Assembly (NCBI GenBank): GCA_035582835.1
Contig: JAYKAV010001278.1
Coordinates: 971,542-1,035,541 of the forward strand
Reading direction: 5' to 3'
Length of the DNA stretch: 64,000 bases
Source of the DNA: Phoebastria nigripes
Taxonomy: Eukaryota > Chordata > Aves > Procellariiformes > Diomedeidae
In this document: in pieces, positions 14,032 to 26,860 of the stretch
Numbering within the stretch: position 1 is the first letter of the stretch
Layout of the letters: every line of letters begins with the position of its first letter
Notes under the pieces: model-generated
What the model was told of the DNA's origin: nothing
Seen by the model: only the letters and a program-made list of their open reading frames with translations
Database searches by the model: none
Program-made: the position numbers and the translations under genes

Positions 14032-17000
14032 GTATTCTTGCCTGGTCTTTAGAGTACAAAGTTGAATAAATACATGGTGTATATAAGAAAGCCTGGCAAG
14101 AGATTTGTCTCATTGCAAAATTAAGGCTAGAAGTCAGCTTATTTAAAGGGGTCTGCTTATTTAAAAGGAAATGGGAGAATTCTTCAACAGGAAAAGAAAA
14201 GATGAAGCCTCCTAAGTTGTTCACGCTCAGAAAACTATAACATGTTGTCCTTGGACATGTTTTAGAGAATTGCAGTACTCCTCAGTGCTATTCCTGTACA
14301 GTTCTAGTAATTTGGGTAGATTTCCCTGGCTGTTCTCCCAGGTGTCATGGGAAAATGAAATAGAAAATAAGAGATTGTGAGACTTCTCAGCTTGGTGCTT
14401 TGAGTTGAGAGTACAGCACATGGTGGGTGAAAGTCAGCTGACTTGATCAGGATTTGTGTTCACCGATCTAGCAGGATGGCTGTGTCTGCTGTGGTGATCT
14501 GTAATTTACTGCAAAGATACCATTTGGATGTATTAGGTGCTGCTGCTGACGAGACCCTCTNGCTGTGACAAATAGAAGCTGGTTACTGGCTCTTTGGATG
14601 GGGCACTGAATGCTGCTGTCTGGCGAGGATTATGGTAATAATGCCAAGGAATAATACCAAGGAACAAAAGGAGCAGTGGGCAGCCTTGCCACCCCACTTG
14701 AAATGTCTCTGCCTGTTCCAAGTCAGCACATTTTAGTTCCCCAAGGGCAGTTGCTGCACACACTTTTGTTAGGAAAGCAAGGTACGTCAAAGAGCACCTG
14801 GCACTGTAAGATTCTCCCAATGCTAAATCTCTCGCTTACGTGCCAATTTGACACATGGCTCAAATGATAACTGGAAAAGGTAAGAGAGAAGCCACAGGCC
14901 TGCAGAGCGGCTGCTCTAACACGGACACATGGTAACACAGTGAGGAAGTTGGCGTAATCAAATGAATTACCACAGCCCCCTGCAAGGAATCCAAGATGAT
15001 GGAAGGGATCCAGACTCGGGGACAGAGGCAGCTGTAAAGAAATGCTTCCAATTTTCAGTGCGTCATTAGAGACACAAACTGAGTCCAACAGTAAAAGGAT
15101 CAGTCTTAGATGAAATTTCAGCCTTAGTCCTCTAGGTTCCTGCTTACAGCCATGCTTTACTGCCAGCCTAAGTGAGAGGTACATGGATCCACAAAAACCC
15201 CAGTGTCTTTTAATATGCAGTACATGTCACATAAAACTCCAGATGTATTATCTGTGGTATTCTGATGTGGAATTTTGTACCCTACAGTAAACTGAAATAA
15301 GATCAGATAGAGTGGGAAACTGAAAAAACAGGCACACCCTTTTGTGAGTGTTCAGGATCCCCTCTCCTAGAACACGATCTTGCTCTTTAATTGTTTCCTT
15401 ACTATTTTTTATTTCTTTGGGTTCTCTTGCTGCCTTCTCTGCCTTTGCAAGGTCGTTTCTAACAAAGAGCAAGCACGGAGCCAATGGAACAGCTTGCACA
15501 GTTATTGCTACTGAGGCACTTTAATTCTTGGACTTTCCCCCTTTCCTGGGGCAGCCATTTAAGAGACAGGTCTCCCACCAGGTGCACAAAATGGTCTTCC
15601 AAAGAAATGGGAGCTAATTGCTATCATTTTGCTTCTGAACCTCACGGCCTGGGAACCAACAATGATCCATAAGACCGATAACTTGAAAAACCACAGTACT
15701 GTAGGCAGTTTGCTTTGGTATGTGCAGGAGTTAGGAACAAGCTTAATAAAAGTAGAAATGTTTATGAAGTCTAATTTCATTAGTTTTAGTTTAAATATTG
15801 TCTAAGCTTATGCCACAAAGGTAGCTAAATAAGGAAGCAAACGTATGAAAATATTCCTGAATCCATCCACTGTGGTTTAGGATAGTGGATCTGCTTTTCA
15901 TAAATGTGCTCCTGGGTCTTAATGAAATGTTTGCTGTAAGTGGAAGAGAAGTGATGTTCTCATTGATCTCAGTTTTCTAAGTATGGTCTCAGTTTGTAAA
16001 CTTTTTGGAGTTCCTTCACTGCCACAGATTTCTGTCACAGCTTTTTGTCAAAATAGGATGATGCCTTTGTTAGACCACTGCCATACTGCTTTGGGAAAGA
16101 ATGGTTGTAGCCTTAAACAGTCTTAGCACCAAGAGATCTTATTGTATTTGGAATCTTGGAAGTGTTGTGGATTTTTGTAGGATTGTTACTTGTTAGTTAC
16201 TGTTAAACAGCCTGAGAGTATATCCATTAAGGATGAGGCTGCAATGGCCAGTCTGAAAGAAATAAGAGATATATAACATGAAATTCTCTGTTCATACTTT
16301 GGAATAAAAAGATAGAGTGAAAAGTTTTAGTAAAACTTATGATTTAAGCTAACAAGATTAGCTCAGAGTCCTCCTGAAATTTGCCATGTTTTTGGTGTTA
16401 CAGCAGGCTGGATGTAATGTACAGGTAAACATGATATATTTCAGTATAGTTTTAAAATGCTAAACTTAACCCCCCAAAGTTTTTGGTACTCTAAACCCCT
16501 GGAGCATTATCTCGGAGAAGGGATCTGATCTTTGTTTAGAATTAAACAAATCAGCTTGTACTGTAAAGCACAATGTTAGCTTTTAACGTGGATGTCCAAT
16601 GAAATGTAATGCAACTCTTCAGAGAGAGGAGATGGCCTACTATGAGATATTTATTGACTGACATGAACCAATTCTGCTTCCCTCCCATTCTGCTTGGAGT
16701 TCTGTCNGTTGATGTATGCAGGAAAGAAAGAAAGAAAGACTACACTGTATAAGATTATTCACTAAGTAAGTTTCTAGTTCGATGGAGTTGGCAGAAATAT
16801 CGGAGTAGCAAGTCACCTTCTTTCTAGGTCCTTTTCTAACATCACTTTCAGTGTTACCTTAGTTTGTTCACACAGTCCACNCAGGAAATAAAGACGTAAA
16901 AACTAAACAGCCCTTGTCTCCTCCCCAGTAGTCTTGGGATTTTTTTGCCATTTCAAAAGTTTTCATAGCACTGTCCTGATAGTCTCCTGAGTTCTGTAGA

Positions 17001-17094
17001 GAGATTTACATAAGATGTAAAAAGGTATAACAGGGGAAAAATGTTATCATTCCTTTCCTTCTCCCTCCCCCCATTTTCTTTTGTTCTGTTAGCA
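14032..17094. other. Gene-free; holds the window's longest open frame
   Basis: The longest ATG-initiated frame of the window, 153 codons, is on the minus strand at 14723-15184. Its translation is rich in Leu, Ser, Cys and Phe without a domain, signal peptide plus mature-protein pattern, or repeat. Other frames overlap it on both strands, which suggests chance openness in a locally GC-richer patch. Single N bases lie at 14561, 16707 and 16881. A short (GAAA)n repeat is at 16722-16739. I see no gene. Confidence 0.6.
16722..16739 (+). repeat. (GAAA)n short tandem repeat
   Basis: Four GAAA units next to a single ambiguous base at 16707. This is an ordinary microsatellite. Confidence 0.8.
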
Positions 17095-17260
17095 GTTTCC
17101 CCCAAATCTCACCCTTTTAAAGGAGCTAATTACTGCTCTTCCCTGGCATGCATTAGCATTATGCTGTTGTCAGTCTGTCAGGTGCACTTAGTCAGGGTTT
17201 AATAGGCTTGCAGTGAGCTACAATTAAACTCTGGAATTAACATTTAAAGAGTGTTTACAT
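17095..17260. promoter_or_regulatory. Candidate conserved non-coding element
   Basis: This reads like a developmental enhancer rather than neutral DNA. It has an E-box CAGGTG (17179-17184), ATTA-type homeodomain cores, and mixed-composition sequence without simple repeats, between T/C-rich flanks. This is an impression from motif content only; conservation was not measured. Confidence 0.22.
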
Positions 17261-18400
17261 GACTTCCTCTTCCCTTCCTCCCCCGCAGCAGTTTGCTTAA
17301 AGACGCAAGCAGTTTTCTGGTTTGTTTTAATTGTTATATGAGGAAAATACTGAAGAAATCCATGAAGTTGACTTTCATTTAAAAATTGAGTTATATTTTT
17401 TGCAGCTCTGGGTAAACATTACAGTGCTATTTTTCAAAAGAAAAATCATAGCAATTTAAAACCATGTGGTCAAATGCAACCCTTGTTGTAACCATAGTAA
17501 CAAATGTCACCAATTAAAAGAGGAGGAGTTGTTGCTCACCCTGAAGCAGTTTTGTTTTCCACTAAGTCCTGAGTGGAGTGAGAGACTCGCTGGCCTGTTC
17601 TGGTCCGGAGGCAGAGGAGACTTGCATGTGCGTGAACTACTGCTTTCTCTGTAGCCCCCGTGGTCATCTTCACTCTGCTGTCTGCAGATCTCAGCACTTT
17701 CCTTGGGCACTCAGAAACTGGGAAAGAAAAAGACAGACACGTGGACTCTCAAAAAGTTCAGACAGACATTGATTGTTTGTATGGGTTTAGGAACAATTTG
17801 TGCAGATGAGGATGTGCTTCCTTCCCAGTCAGGGAGGGATCCTTTGTGCCACACCAGTCCAGGCAGGGTCCTCTTGGCATTCACTTAGACCAGTTCTGTC
17901 TCCTCAGCTGACTGACAGCTCTTTCAAAAGACCTCTAGACTCAAGAAAGCCCTGCACACTCCTGCCTGTCTTGCAGAAGTCACCTGTGGGCTGAAAGAAC
18001 TTTTAGAATTAAATGATAGATGCGTATTTGGTGCTGTGAATGCTGCATAGAGCATTGGTGGGAAGCCTCTTAGTAATGGATAGAGAGTGCTGAGTTTTGA
18101 GGATTCAAAATCCTCAATGGGGAAAAATTAAAATTATGTTAGATCTGTGTCAGTGCCCCACTAGCTATATTATTTTACCACAGCTGAGGATACGCCCTAG
18201 AGTGTGGGGGGTTTCTTCTCATCTTAGGCATTGGATGTAAAAGAAGAATCTGTTGCCTTTCTTGTATATGATGACTTTGCAATTTAGTTCTGAAGCATTT
18301 CTCAGATATCCCTGCTTTTCAAACAAAACACACAAGTTTGAGCTTCCACATTTGGCGAGTTTATTGCTACGTTGTACGTTGTCATTTATTTGTTAATGAT
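17261..18400. other. Gene-free sequence
   Basis: Several short overlapping frames (60-67 codons) on both strands near 17466-17994 have no family resemblance and no shared splice structure. No gene and no repeat is recognised. Confidence 0.6.
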
Positions 18401-18468
18401 TTATATATCATATATATATCTATATCTATATTATATATAGATATCTATTATATATATTATATATATCT
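18401..18468. repeat. AT-rich palindromic microsatellite
   Basis: About 68 bp consisting almost only of TATA, ATAT and ATCTAT units, including the self-complementary core tagatatcta. It can form multiple small hairpins or a cruciform. It is likely polymorphic in length and fragile. Confidence 0.85.
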
Positions 18469-21400
18469 GTATCATCTTTATGTAAGCCAGTTGTGACTCC
18501 CTAATTTTACTTGTGGAAAGTGAGGGCAGCAGTACCTCAGCTTGAGAATTTTCAAGAGAAGTTTTGTATCACAAAAGCCATGCGGATTTACAGTCCTCAG
18601 GTGACATAGGTCCAAACAGTCTCCCTTATTTCCATGTGCAGAGATTATATCTGCTCCATCCTAAATTCCCTTTTAATTAAGAAGCCATTCATCTCTTTAT
18701 TACTTGCAATGCTATAGGTTGTAGTTGAGGGAAATGTGAAGGTTTTAAATTAAACAGCTGATGCTGTTTGTCCTTCAATATAAAATTAAATTTTCTTTTA
18801 GGTAGGCATGCAGGAACTTTATGGGAAGAAACCTTGAACTCTCCACATAACTCGCAGATCAACACTAATGCAGCCCCATTACTGCTAATTGCTGCATAAA
18901 CCTATCAGCCACAAGTGACAAGACTAAACTAATTTTCACCTTCAGTTCCTCTTTCTCCATTTCTCCATAACTTCAAAACTTGTCCCTTTTCTCAGCACAG
19001 CTGTTATCAGAAGAGTTTATAATGGTTTCTGATGATGAATTCTATTAAACCAGTGGGAAACTACTAGCTTTGAAAACCATTTTAAAGGTGCTGCAGAACC
19101 AGTGTTTGGACAGATGTAGTGAAGCCAAAACTGAAACAGAGGGTTTTAAAATAATGTTACTGGGGTGTTTTTTTTTTTTTCTCACCATGGGATGGGGGCA
19201 AAACACAAACGTTCGTAGGTGTCAAAGCCCTTCATGATCCACCATTAGTGTTAATAACAATAGCTGATTCATAAAAGTTTTTGCTATCCAGCTGGTGATT
19301 GGTCTCTGTTAGCTAGTTTTTGCCTAGGCTATGTAAACTATGCCATTTATATCAGTATTTGACATTACACAAATCTTTCCATTCAGATTTTTAATGCCTT
19401 AATCTCTCAAATCAGTTCAATTTCCTACACTATAGTGGAGTCTGAAGAAAACAATTTTGTTTTGTAATATTAAAAGCTGACACTTGGAGCAGGAAATGCT
19501 CAGAATCAAATAATCTGCATGAGAGAAGTAAGGGTTATTTAGTCAGTATCTCTCCACCTGAAGACAGCGATCCTGTAACACAGGAACATTTTCATTTCTA
19601 ATCTACTGTGTTTGGGAAAGAAAAAAAAAAAAAAGATATTTTCTTTGTTTATAGGGCTCTTTGGGCCATTGACTAGTGTGTTACTAGTGTGTAACATGTA
19701 GAGAAGAATTCACTTTCCTGTCCTTAGCACGGTCTCATCCAAGGCATTGCAGCTATGTAATTGTCTTAGCAGCAACAGTAAAACACAGACTGCGAAGTGC
19801 TGTGTATATGAGTCATGCTAAAGCCAGACATTGTACAATTTGGCTGGAAAAAATGACTGACAAGGATGCTTTATTTTAGATGAAATACTCTGACTCCTTA
19901 ACTTCAGGGCACATATCAGGTTACAGGGCAAATACGCTTTAGGATGGATGATATTCCAAAAAGAAATGGAGAACTTCAAAGACACCATGCTGTAGGCCAG
20001 ATGAATTAAAAAAAAAAAATCTCAAGAGAAAATGATCCTATCATAATACTATGCTAATCTTTGAGTAATTCCACTTTGCTTAGACAGGAGAGATGCATCT
20101 TTTTTATTTGTGTTCTTCCTCATAAAAGATGTAAGGTTTGTGGTATTGGAAATCTAATGATATCTCTTTATTCAAGAACAATATGCAATAGCAGTGACAG
20201 CAGGCTTCTACACTGTCTTATTTATGTTGCTGAGCTTTGACATGGAAGCTAGCAATATAGCAGGACTGAGCTTTGCAGTTTTCAGTATGGTACTCTGCAT
20301 ATCTTTGGGAAGTCCCATGTATATTGCTATGTAAAGTCCTGCCAATAGACAATTGCTTTCACTAGAAATTGGACCAAATTAGCTGCTAAAGTGTTGGCAG
20401 AGGACATCCCTCTCTCTGTGAGCAGAGTTGTTAACCTGGCTGTATCCAGGCTGGAGGATGAACAAGTGCAGATACGCACTTTTTGTTTTAGGAGTCCTTT
20501 TGTAAAGTATTCTTCTTAGGCCTGAACTCTGATTAAGACCAGTAGGGAAAACTTCAGTGGAGCTAATTGACAAAGATATTAGCTTCATCTCTATACTGAA
20601 GATTCATCAGGCCCTAAACCATTCCTTGCACTACCAGGAGTTTAGTTTGGATTGGGACTGAGGAATAATTTTCATGGTACTGAGTCTTTATAGATCCAAG
20701 GGCAAGAATTTCAAAGGGCACCAACATTCAAAGATGTTTGGTGAACACGTTTGCTTTCATCTCATGTGTCCAATAAAAGAGCGTTTTAAAGGAACAAAGT
20801 TTGCAGAAAGTGCTGCATGTTCTTTACTCCTTGCAGAGACTCAAACTGGTTTCTCACGATAGAGGTGCCCGATATCTTTTTACACTAAATGAGCTCCCTG
20901 TTGAAAGGGAGGGAATCTGGGCTGAGATAGAGTATCTTCAGCAGCTGATGTTTTACATCTATAGCTGTTGAAATCACACTGTGAAGGGTCTTTCAGTGGT
21001 AGTGATAATCTGTGTTCATTTAAAAAAAAAAGTCTCTCTTTGTGCAGTTAACATTTCAAAATGAAAGATGGTCAGTAGTGTTGAAAGCTAGTTTTGCTAT
21101 GAGCATTTTTCTTCAAACACTAGACAGAAAAGGCATAAACCTGTTGTGGAGTTTAATAATCTAGTACGTCATGATTTTGTTACTCAAATGATCTAAAACA
21201 TTAGATCAATGAGATACTGGAATATTTTAATAAGAGGAGCCTACAGCCCTTTTTGAGGGTGTTTAAGGCACTTTTGTAGCAGTACGAAAGGTATCTGGGA
21301 TGATTGCAAATGCTTGTTGCCTGCAGCTGATCTCACTGCACTACCAAGCTACTAGTGTGAAAACGGGTAAGACATTAAAATATTGGATGATTAACAGCAA

Positions 21401-22842
21401 GAAGGATTTGTGTTGGTATATTGGACTTAAATCATCTTACATCTTGCCACACTTTCACTAAGTGAAATATCAGTGTTTGTCGCTACAGAGTTACATTAAT
21501 GTAAAGAATAGCCCGCATATTAAGGAGAAGTCATTAACCATCCAGATTTCTCTATGTTCATTGCATTATCTCTTCTGCAATGCAAATCTTAACCTACACT
21601 AATGTGATAATGGAGAAACTGAGCCCAAGGATGTAGGCAAAAGCAAATAATTATGCAGTAAAAACCCTTTCTTGTCGGTAGACCAGGACTGTGATCACTT
21701 AGGAAGCAGAAAAGAATTGGACTAATGAAGTCAGACATGGAATAATAGTGGTTTACCTTTCCTTTTTGATTTTGCAAGGAAGAAGTCGTGCATCATCTTG
21801 TGGAGGGTTCCCCCCCCCTCTTTAAGAATACTACAAATTTTTAAAGCAACTTTATGAAAAAAATTTTAGAGAGGAGTTTGTTGCTGACTGAAACGTTGAA
21901 ACAGAACTACTGTGTATGTTGATAGGATATAAAAGAAGATTCTGGTTTTTTCATCAGTATAATCTCTTTTCTCTATGTGCAGTTCTCTGATAAATTGTTT
22001 AGCAGGGGAATGAGTTAATTATGTTTCAGAAATCAAAATCAGATTTATAATATTCACACACTTTCACCTTTAATAAAACTTCTACATTGATACACCAGCA
22101 ATAACTCTTGGAGCTATGAGATATATAGGAGTTAATAAAAAGCCTATCAATTTTAATTCAAAATGACAGAATAGATCCTGATTTATTATGAGGTAAAAAC
22201 ATGATCTCCTCCATGATATGATATTCCCACCCTGAAGAATGTCCTAATTTAATCATAATTCCCTTATATTTCTAGTAATTAAATATCATCCCTTCAGTTA
22301 CAAATAGAACATTTTATGTACTGGATTTTTGTTGCTTTCTGTCTTTTTCTGAGCAGTTATAAACAGTTATAGTGCAATAGGATGAGGCCTGGTAGTTCAC
22401 TAAAGCTGGAATATTGTAACAAGAAGCAAATGTATTTTCAAGAATACAGTGTTTTAAAATAGTATACAGTGTATACCATAAATCCAATGACTTGTATGAG
22501 GCAGAGAAAGATGCTTTTCTGTTATGTTTGAAGACCCTGGGAGGTCTTAATTTGAAAAATTGGAATTCCACCCCAAAGATGATGCATTTCTTATTATTAG
22601 CATTGAAAAGAGACTACGATAACAGGCCAAAGAACTTGAGACACTGTTGATACTCAGAAGTTTTTAAGATTTTTGTAGGTTTTTATCATTTCCTCTGAGC
22701 CCTGTACCATTCAACTCAGAAGAATATAGCACCTCTATGTACAGGAGGAAGAACAAAAAAAATATTCCAGTGCCTTTTTAAAAAATCTTTTAAATATTTG
22801 TGAATTTCTATCTGCAAAATAATGTAGTACAAACAGAATGCT
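18469..22842. other. Gene-free sequence with homopolymers
   Basis: No gene is supported; frames reach about 69 codons. Homopolymers are T13 at 19168-19180, A14 at 19621-19634 and C9 at 21810-21818. A 10-bp direct repeat actagtgtgt sits near 19671-19692. I see nothing else. Confidence 0.65.
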
Positions 22843-22886
22843 GGAGCATTATAAAGATTTGGAACATGGAGCATTATAAAGATTTT
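22843..22886 (+). repeat. Short tandem duplication (about 25 bp, two copies)
   Basis: The string ggagcattataaagattt occurs at 22843 and again at 22868, with ggaacat between the copies. The two copies are identical over 18 bases, pointing to a recent slippage duplication. Confidence 0.85.
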
Positions 22887-25800
22887 ACTGGTGCTTCTCT
22901 GAGGGAACCTGAGTAACTCACCTTGGCCTTCACTGTTGAATAATGCAACCATGTTGAGCACATGCCAATGAAGTCTCTATACTATATATTTCTGTAGCCT
23001 GTGCATGGAAGATATTAAGTATAGGCCGATTAGTCTGTAGGACAAGTGTAATGTTGTTTCTGTATCCTTTCAATCCAAGTGTGGAAAAAAATATATTTTC
23101 AGTGATTATTTCCTCCATGAAATGCAGAAATGAATGTCTTTACCTGTAAGGATCCAGTAAAATACTATGGAATTAAACTGAGAGGACAAAAAAAAAAAAA
23201 CTTAGGGATTTAGGCTCTTCTCTGTGGAAGTCGCATCTTATATTTTGAGACTCGCTGTAGAGAAAAGATGGGAAAAGGTCTGATGACTTCAATTTTTGAT
23301 ACAATTGAAAATTGTTGTAGGTCCCATGGCCTTTAAAAAAAAAAAAAGTCCAGGGGGTGGAGCAGCAGCAACGAATAGGTATTTCAGCAGCTGTGTAGCT
23401 GCAGGAAGCCTTACTCTTAAAAGGAGAACAGGATTTTTATGGTTTGCCATAAATACTTCTCGGAGAAAGCTTTTCTCTATGGCCTGATGAAAGATGGAAT
23501 ATTTTTGTTATCATTAGGTGCAAGCATTGTGGTAGAAAAGATGCACCTTGGAAAGAGGAGAATCCTTCTGAATACCTGTGAAGTCAGCTAGTGCGGTTCT
23601 CCTCTCAGTCTATTATTTTACACCATAATGGTCATTAAAAATAAATACATCACTGTCAGCTCTGCATAAATAGACCTTGAGTAAGGTGAACTAGAGTGGC
23701 CTTGGTGATCATGATTTAGCAGTTCAGCTGTTAATAATGTTTCAATACAAAGTTGACTTGATAGAACTGTAATGGCTTCAGATTACATACTTAGTAATGC
23801 TGTGGCTGTTTACTGCCAGCAAAATAGAAGGCCATGGGAACAGCAAGGTACACACTAAGGGCAGCTCTGTTGGGGAGCTAAAACTTAGAACAATAATTTG
23901 TTTTTCAGAAGCTTTACACCTGCTGTTGATACTGAAGGAAATGAGAATCCAATTTGGCTTTCTGCTCCAGTAGTGAGCTGATATTTGCAGAAAGAAAAAT
24001 ATACATATATGTATGCATGCGTCTCTGTCTTCTATACTGGGGAGATCAGAAATACAGAATAAATACAAAACTGCATGCAGCTAGGGTGGTTTTATTTTTG
24101 GAGCTCTAACAGCATTTTAAACTATATTGAATTCCATTCGCTAATTCATAGTTATCTGATTAAGCTAAAATATGCCGTCTTCTGTTCCTCTTTAGCTAAT
24201 GTATTCTGAAAGAAATACTCTGTTCTATGTTGCACCATTCCTGCAGGGCATACAGTCAGATCCCCCCTCCCATGATAAAATCAGTTGCCCTTGGGACTTC
24301 GGGGGTAAGAAGAATTGATGCATTGTCTATTTTGATTGTTAGATCTTGCAGTCTTTCTAAATAGTGCAATATTCCTGAAATTTAATCAGTAGCTGATACT
24401 GAAATCAAGATACTACCGTGGCTTCCAACTGGTATTTGAATATTTTAACTTTAAATAATCATCTGTGGATTGGTGTGATTTAATGGAGCAGAGAACATAT
24501 TCTATTCTTGTCTAATCCATTCATCCTCACTTGCCAACATTTTAAGCCGGTCCAAGTCTACATTTTATCTTTCTTCCCTTCTTCACTGTACAGGGAAGTA
24601 ATTTGGTGACTTTGCATTTACTTATATGACATTACTGCCAGGTCAGTACTGTCACTGGGAAATGCTAAATGCTTCAGCTATTCACTGTGCATTGCCACCT
24701 CTGACAAATACAGGTGGAAGAGGTGGAAAGGGCTGTCTTGCACAACACATTTTGAAGTGAACCCCTACGCAAGACACCATTCCAGTACTGCCTGCATTCC
24801 CATGGATAGGGTAACTCACCCAGGGCCTGATTTTGCAAATGGGGTCCTTTTAGGTTTTTCCCTGACTGGTTTGTTTCTATTTATATTTGCAGGCTTTTGC
24901 TGGAAGTGAGTTCCACCACTAAATCTCCTTCTCTCAACCTAGTCCATTTATCTAGATGCTCATGTGTCCTTCCCTGCCTGTCTGGTTTGCACTTCTTTCT
25001 TGTTGCCTAATATATAGCTTACCCTAAAAAAGTGAGGTTTGGGAAGCTATTGCTCTTTTTATTGACAACAAATTAAGTGTGTATTATTTGTGTTAGTGGA
25101 GGATTTGCCAGTGTTGCAACATCTCAGNTTTTTTTTTTCCCTTCCCCCTCTCCTCTCTCCAAGAATTTTGTTTCCTTTATCTAGGAATAAAATGGATGGT
25201 CAACCTTAAAAAATTATTTCTGGTCAGAGAGTATGCTGAAAAAAGTCTCGCACAAGTGTCAATAGATGGCTTGAAAAGAATTTAAAATTATAAAATTTTA
25301 GGATTTTCTTGTAATTCCTCCTTAGCACCTTTTGGCTTTGCTCTGGGCACTCTCTCTAGTTTTTCTCTGGAACACACTTCTCCTTCCCCCCACCCCCTCT
25401 TTTAAATGAAGCTGAAATTGCCTTGCAATTACTTTTATCTGGGATGTACGTACGACTTTAAGTAAAGCAACACATATCAGAAAATATTAAAATTATGATA
25501 GTTAACAGTATTACTGAAGTTAGCTAGTGAAATGTCTGCATNTCATCAGTTAATATTTCAAGAGCAGGAACAGCAACCTGGTATTAGTTGTACTGGGTTG
25601 GTACTAGTAATTGAACTGGAGTAAAGAAGTAATAGTGATGTTTAATACAACGGATTAGAGGGTGTGTATGATGGAAAAGCCCATCCGGTGTGATCTGATT
25701 GTATTATAATCACCATCATCCTGCACTGTTGCAAAAGCCTGTTACTGATTATTCATAAACTGAAAAGATCACTCTCTTCAGGTTAGGTGATTTGCAACTA

Positions 25801-26639
25801 ATAGTTGTACCATCTTTGCCATACAGCAACATTATCTGTCAGTGGAACTAAAGACAACTTATACAGTGTGCGTGTAAAAAAACAGGGACCTTATTACTGA
25901 ATTCAAAGATCATTCTGTTCTAACCTGCCTTTATTTGACTCTCTTCTGTCCCATTACCACGATATATTAGAACAAAGCAAATCTCCTCCAAGTATACATT
26001 CAATTACTAGGCTTGCAATGTACTGCAATTTGGTGATACATTCTGTGCTTGCTGGATTTATAGGGTAATAAGCTGGTGCATACTGATGAACCTCACTTGG
26101 AGACAGGGGTGTTTGTAGTGTGTTTGTATTAAGACAGCTAACACTTTGGATAGATATGGAGGGGAAAGCAGACTTGTTTTTGTTGTGCTAAATGTTGCAG
26201 TAAAGATTGTGCCCATTTTTTCTGCCATCCTGCTGTGCATCTTTTTAAGCACTTCATAGTTCCAATCATGTTGCAGCAAATTGGATTTTATTTAAAAATT
26301 TAATTGGATTGGTCTTATGTGGATAAGTATTAGGAGAAGTCCTTTATCTGGTAAATGTTCAAATTTTTAGGAATGTTAAAATCTAATTTTTTTTGCAAAC
26401 TGCTTAACTGGTGAAAATGTAAATTTTGCCCATTGAAGATTATAGCCCTTTTTTCGATTCTGTTTGAATAAATGGAATTTCTTCAAGTGAGTGACTATAA
26501 TGCAGTCATTTCTGTACGTTTTACTTTCTGCCTACTATTACATTAATAACATTTCTAGCTTTGCTGAATACACAGATGGATTAAGTTTTGTTGCTCTGAT
26601 TCCTGATTTGAGATCCGTGACTAGTTGATTTGAGGGATG
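22887..26639. other. Gene-free sequence
   Basis: No gene is supported; the longest frame is 96 codons on the minus strand (23778-24068), without a domain. A13 runs lie at 23188-23200 and 23335-23347. Single N bases are at 25128 and 25542. Confidence 0.65.
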
Positions 26640-26860
26640 GGGAATTTTATTAACCAGTGCAAGCCAATGATGTGACAGATTAAAATGCAGTCAATTAATT
26701 GATTACAAAATAGCTGTTTGTAAGTAAATAGCTACATATTGTGACAAAAGAGTGGATATTGTCTCTTGCATTAACATTACAGGAATATAACCCTTATGAA
26801 TTTAAAGTTCTTGCTTATGTAATTAAACAATTATCTCAGTGACTCTCTTGAAGAAAAGTA
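26640..26860. promoter_or_regulatory. Candidate conserved non-coding element with homeodomain motifs
   Basis: This block has a MEIS-type TGACAG (26673-26678) next to a TTAA/TAATTA-rich cluster, caattaattgattac (26692-26706). Further octamer- and homeodomain-like strings follow up to about 26830. The arrangement resembles vertebrate developmental enhancers. The evidence is motif density only, in AT-rich DNA where such strings also arise by chance. Confidence 0.22.

Noticed and set aside
14723..15184. Longest open frame (153 codons, minus strand) as a gene
   Set aside because: Overlapped by other frames on both strands, Leu/Ser/Cys/Phe-rich translation with no domain, no promoter or splice context, and within chance range for 64 kb.
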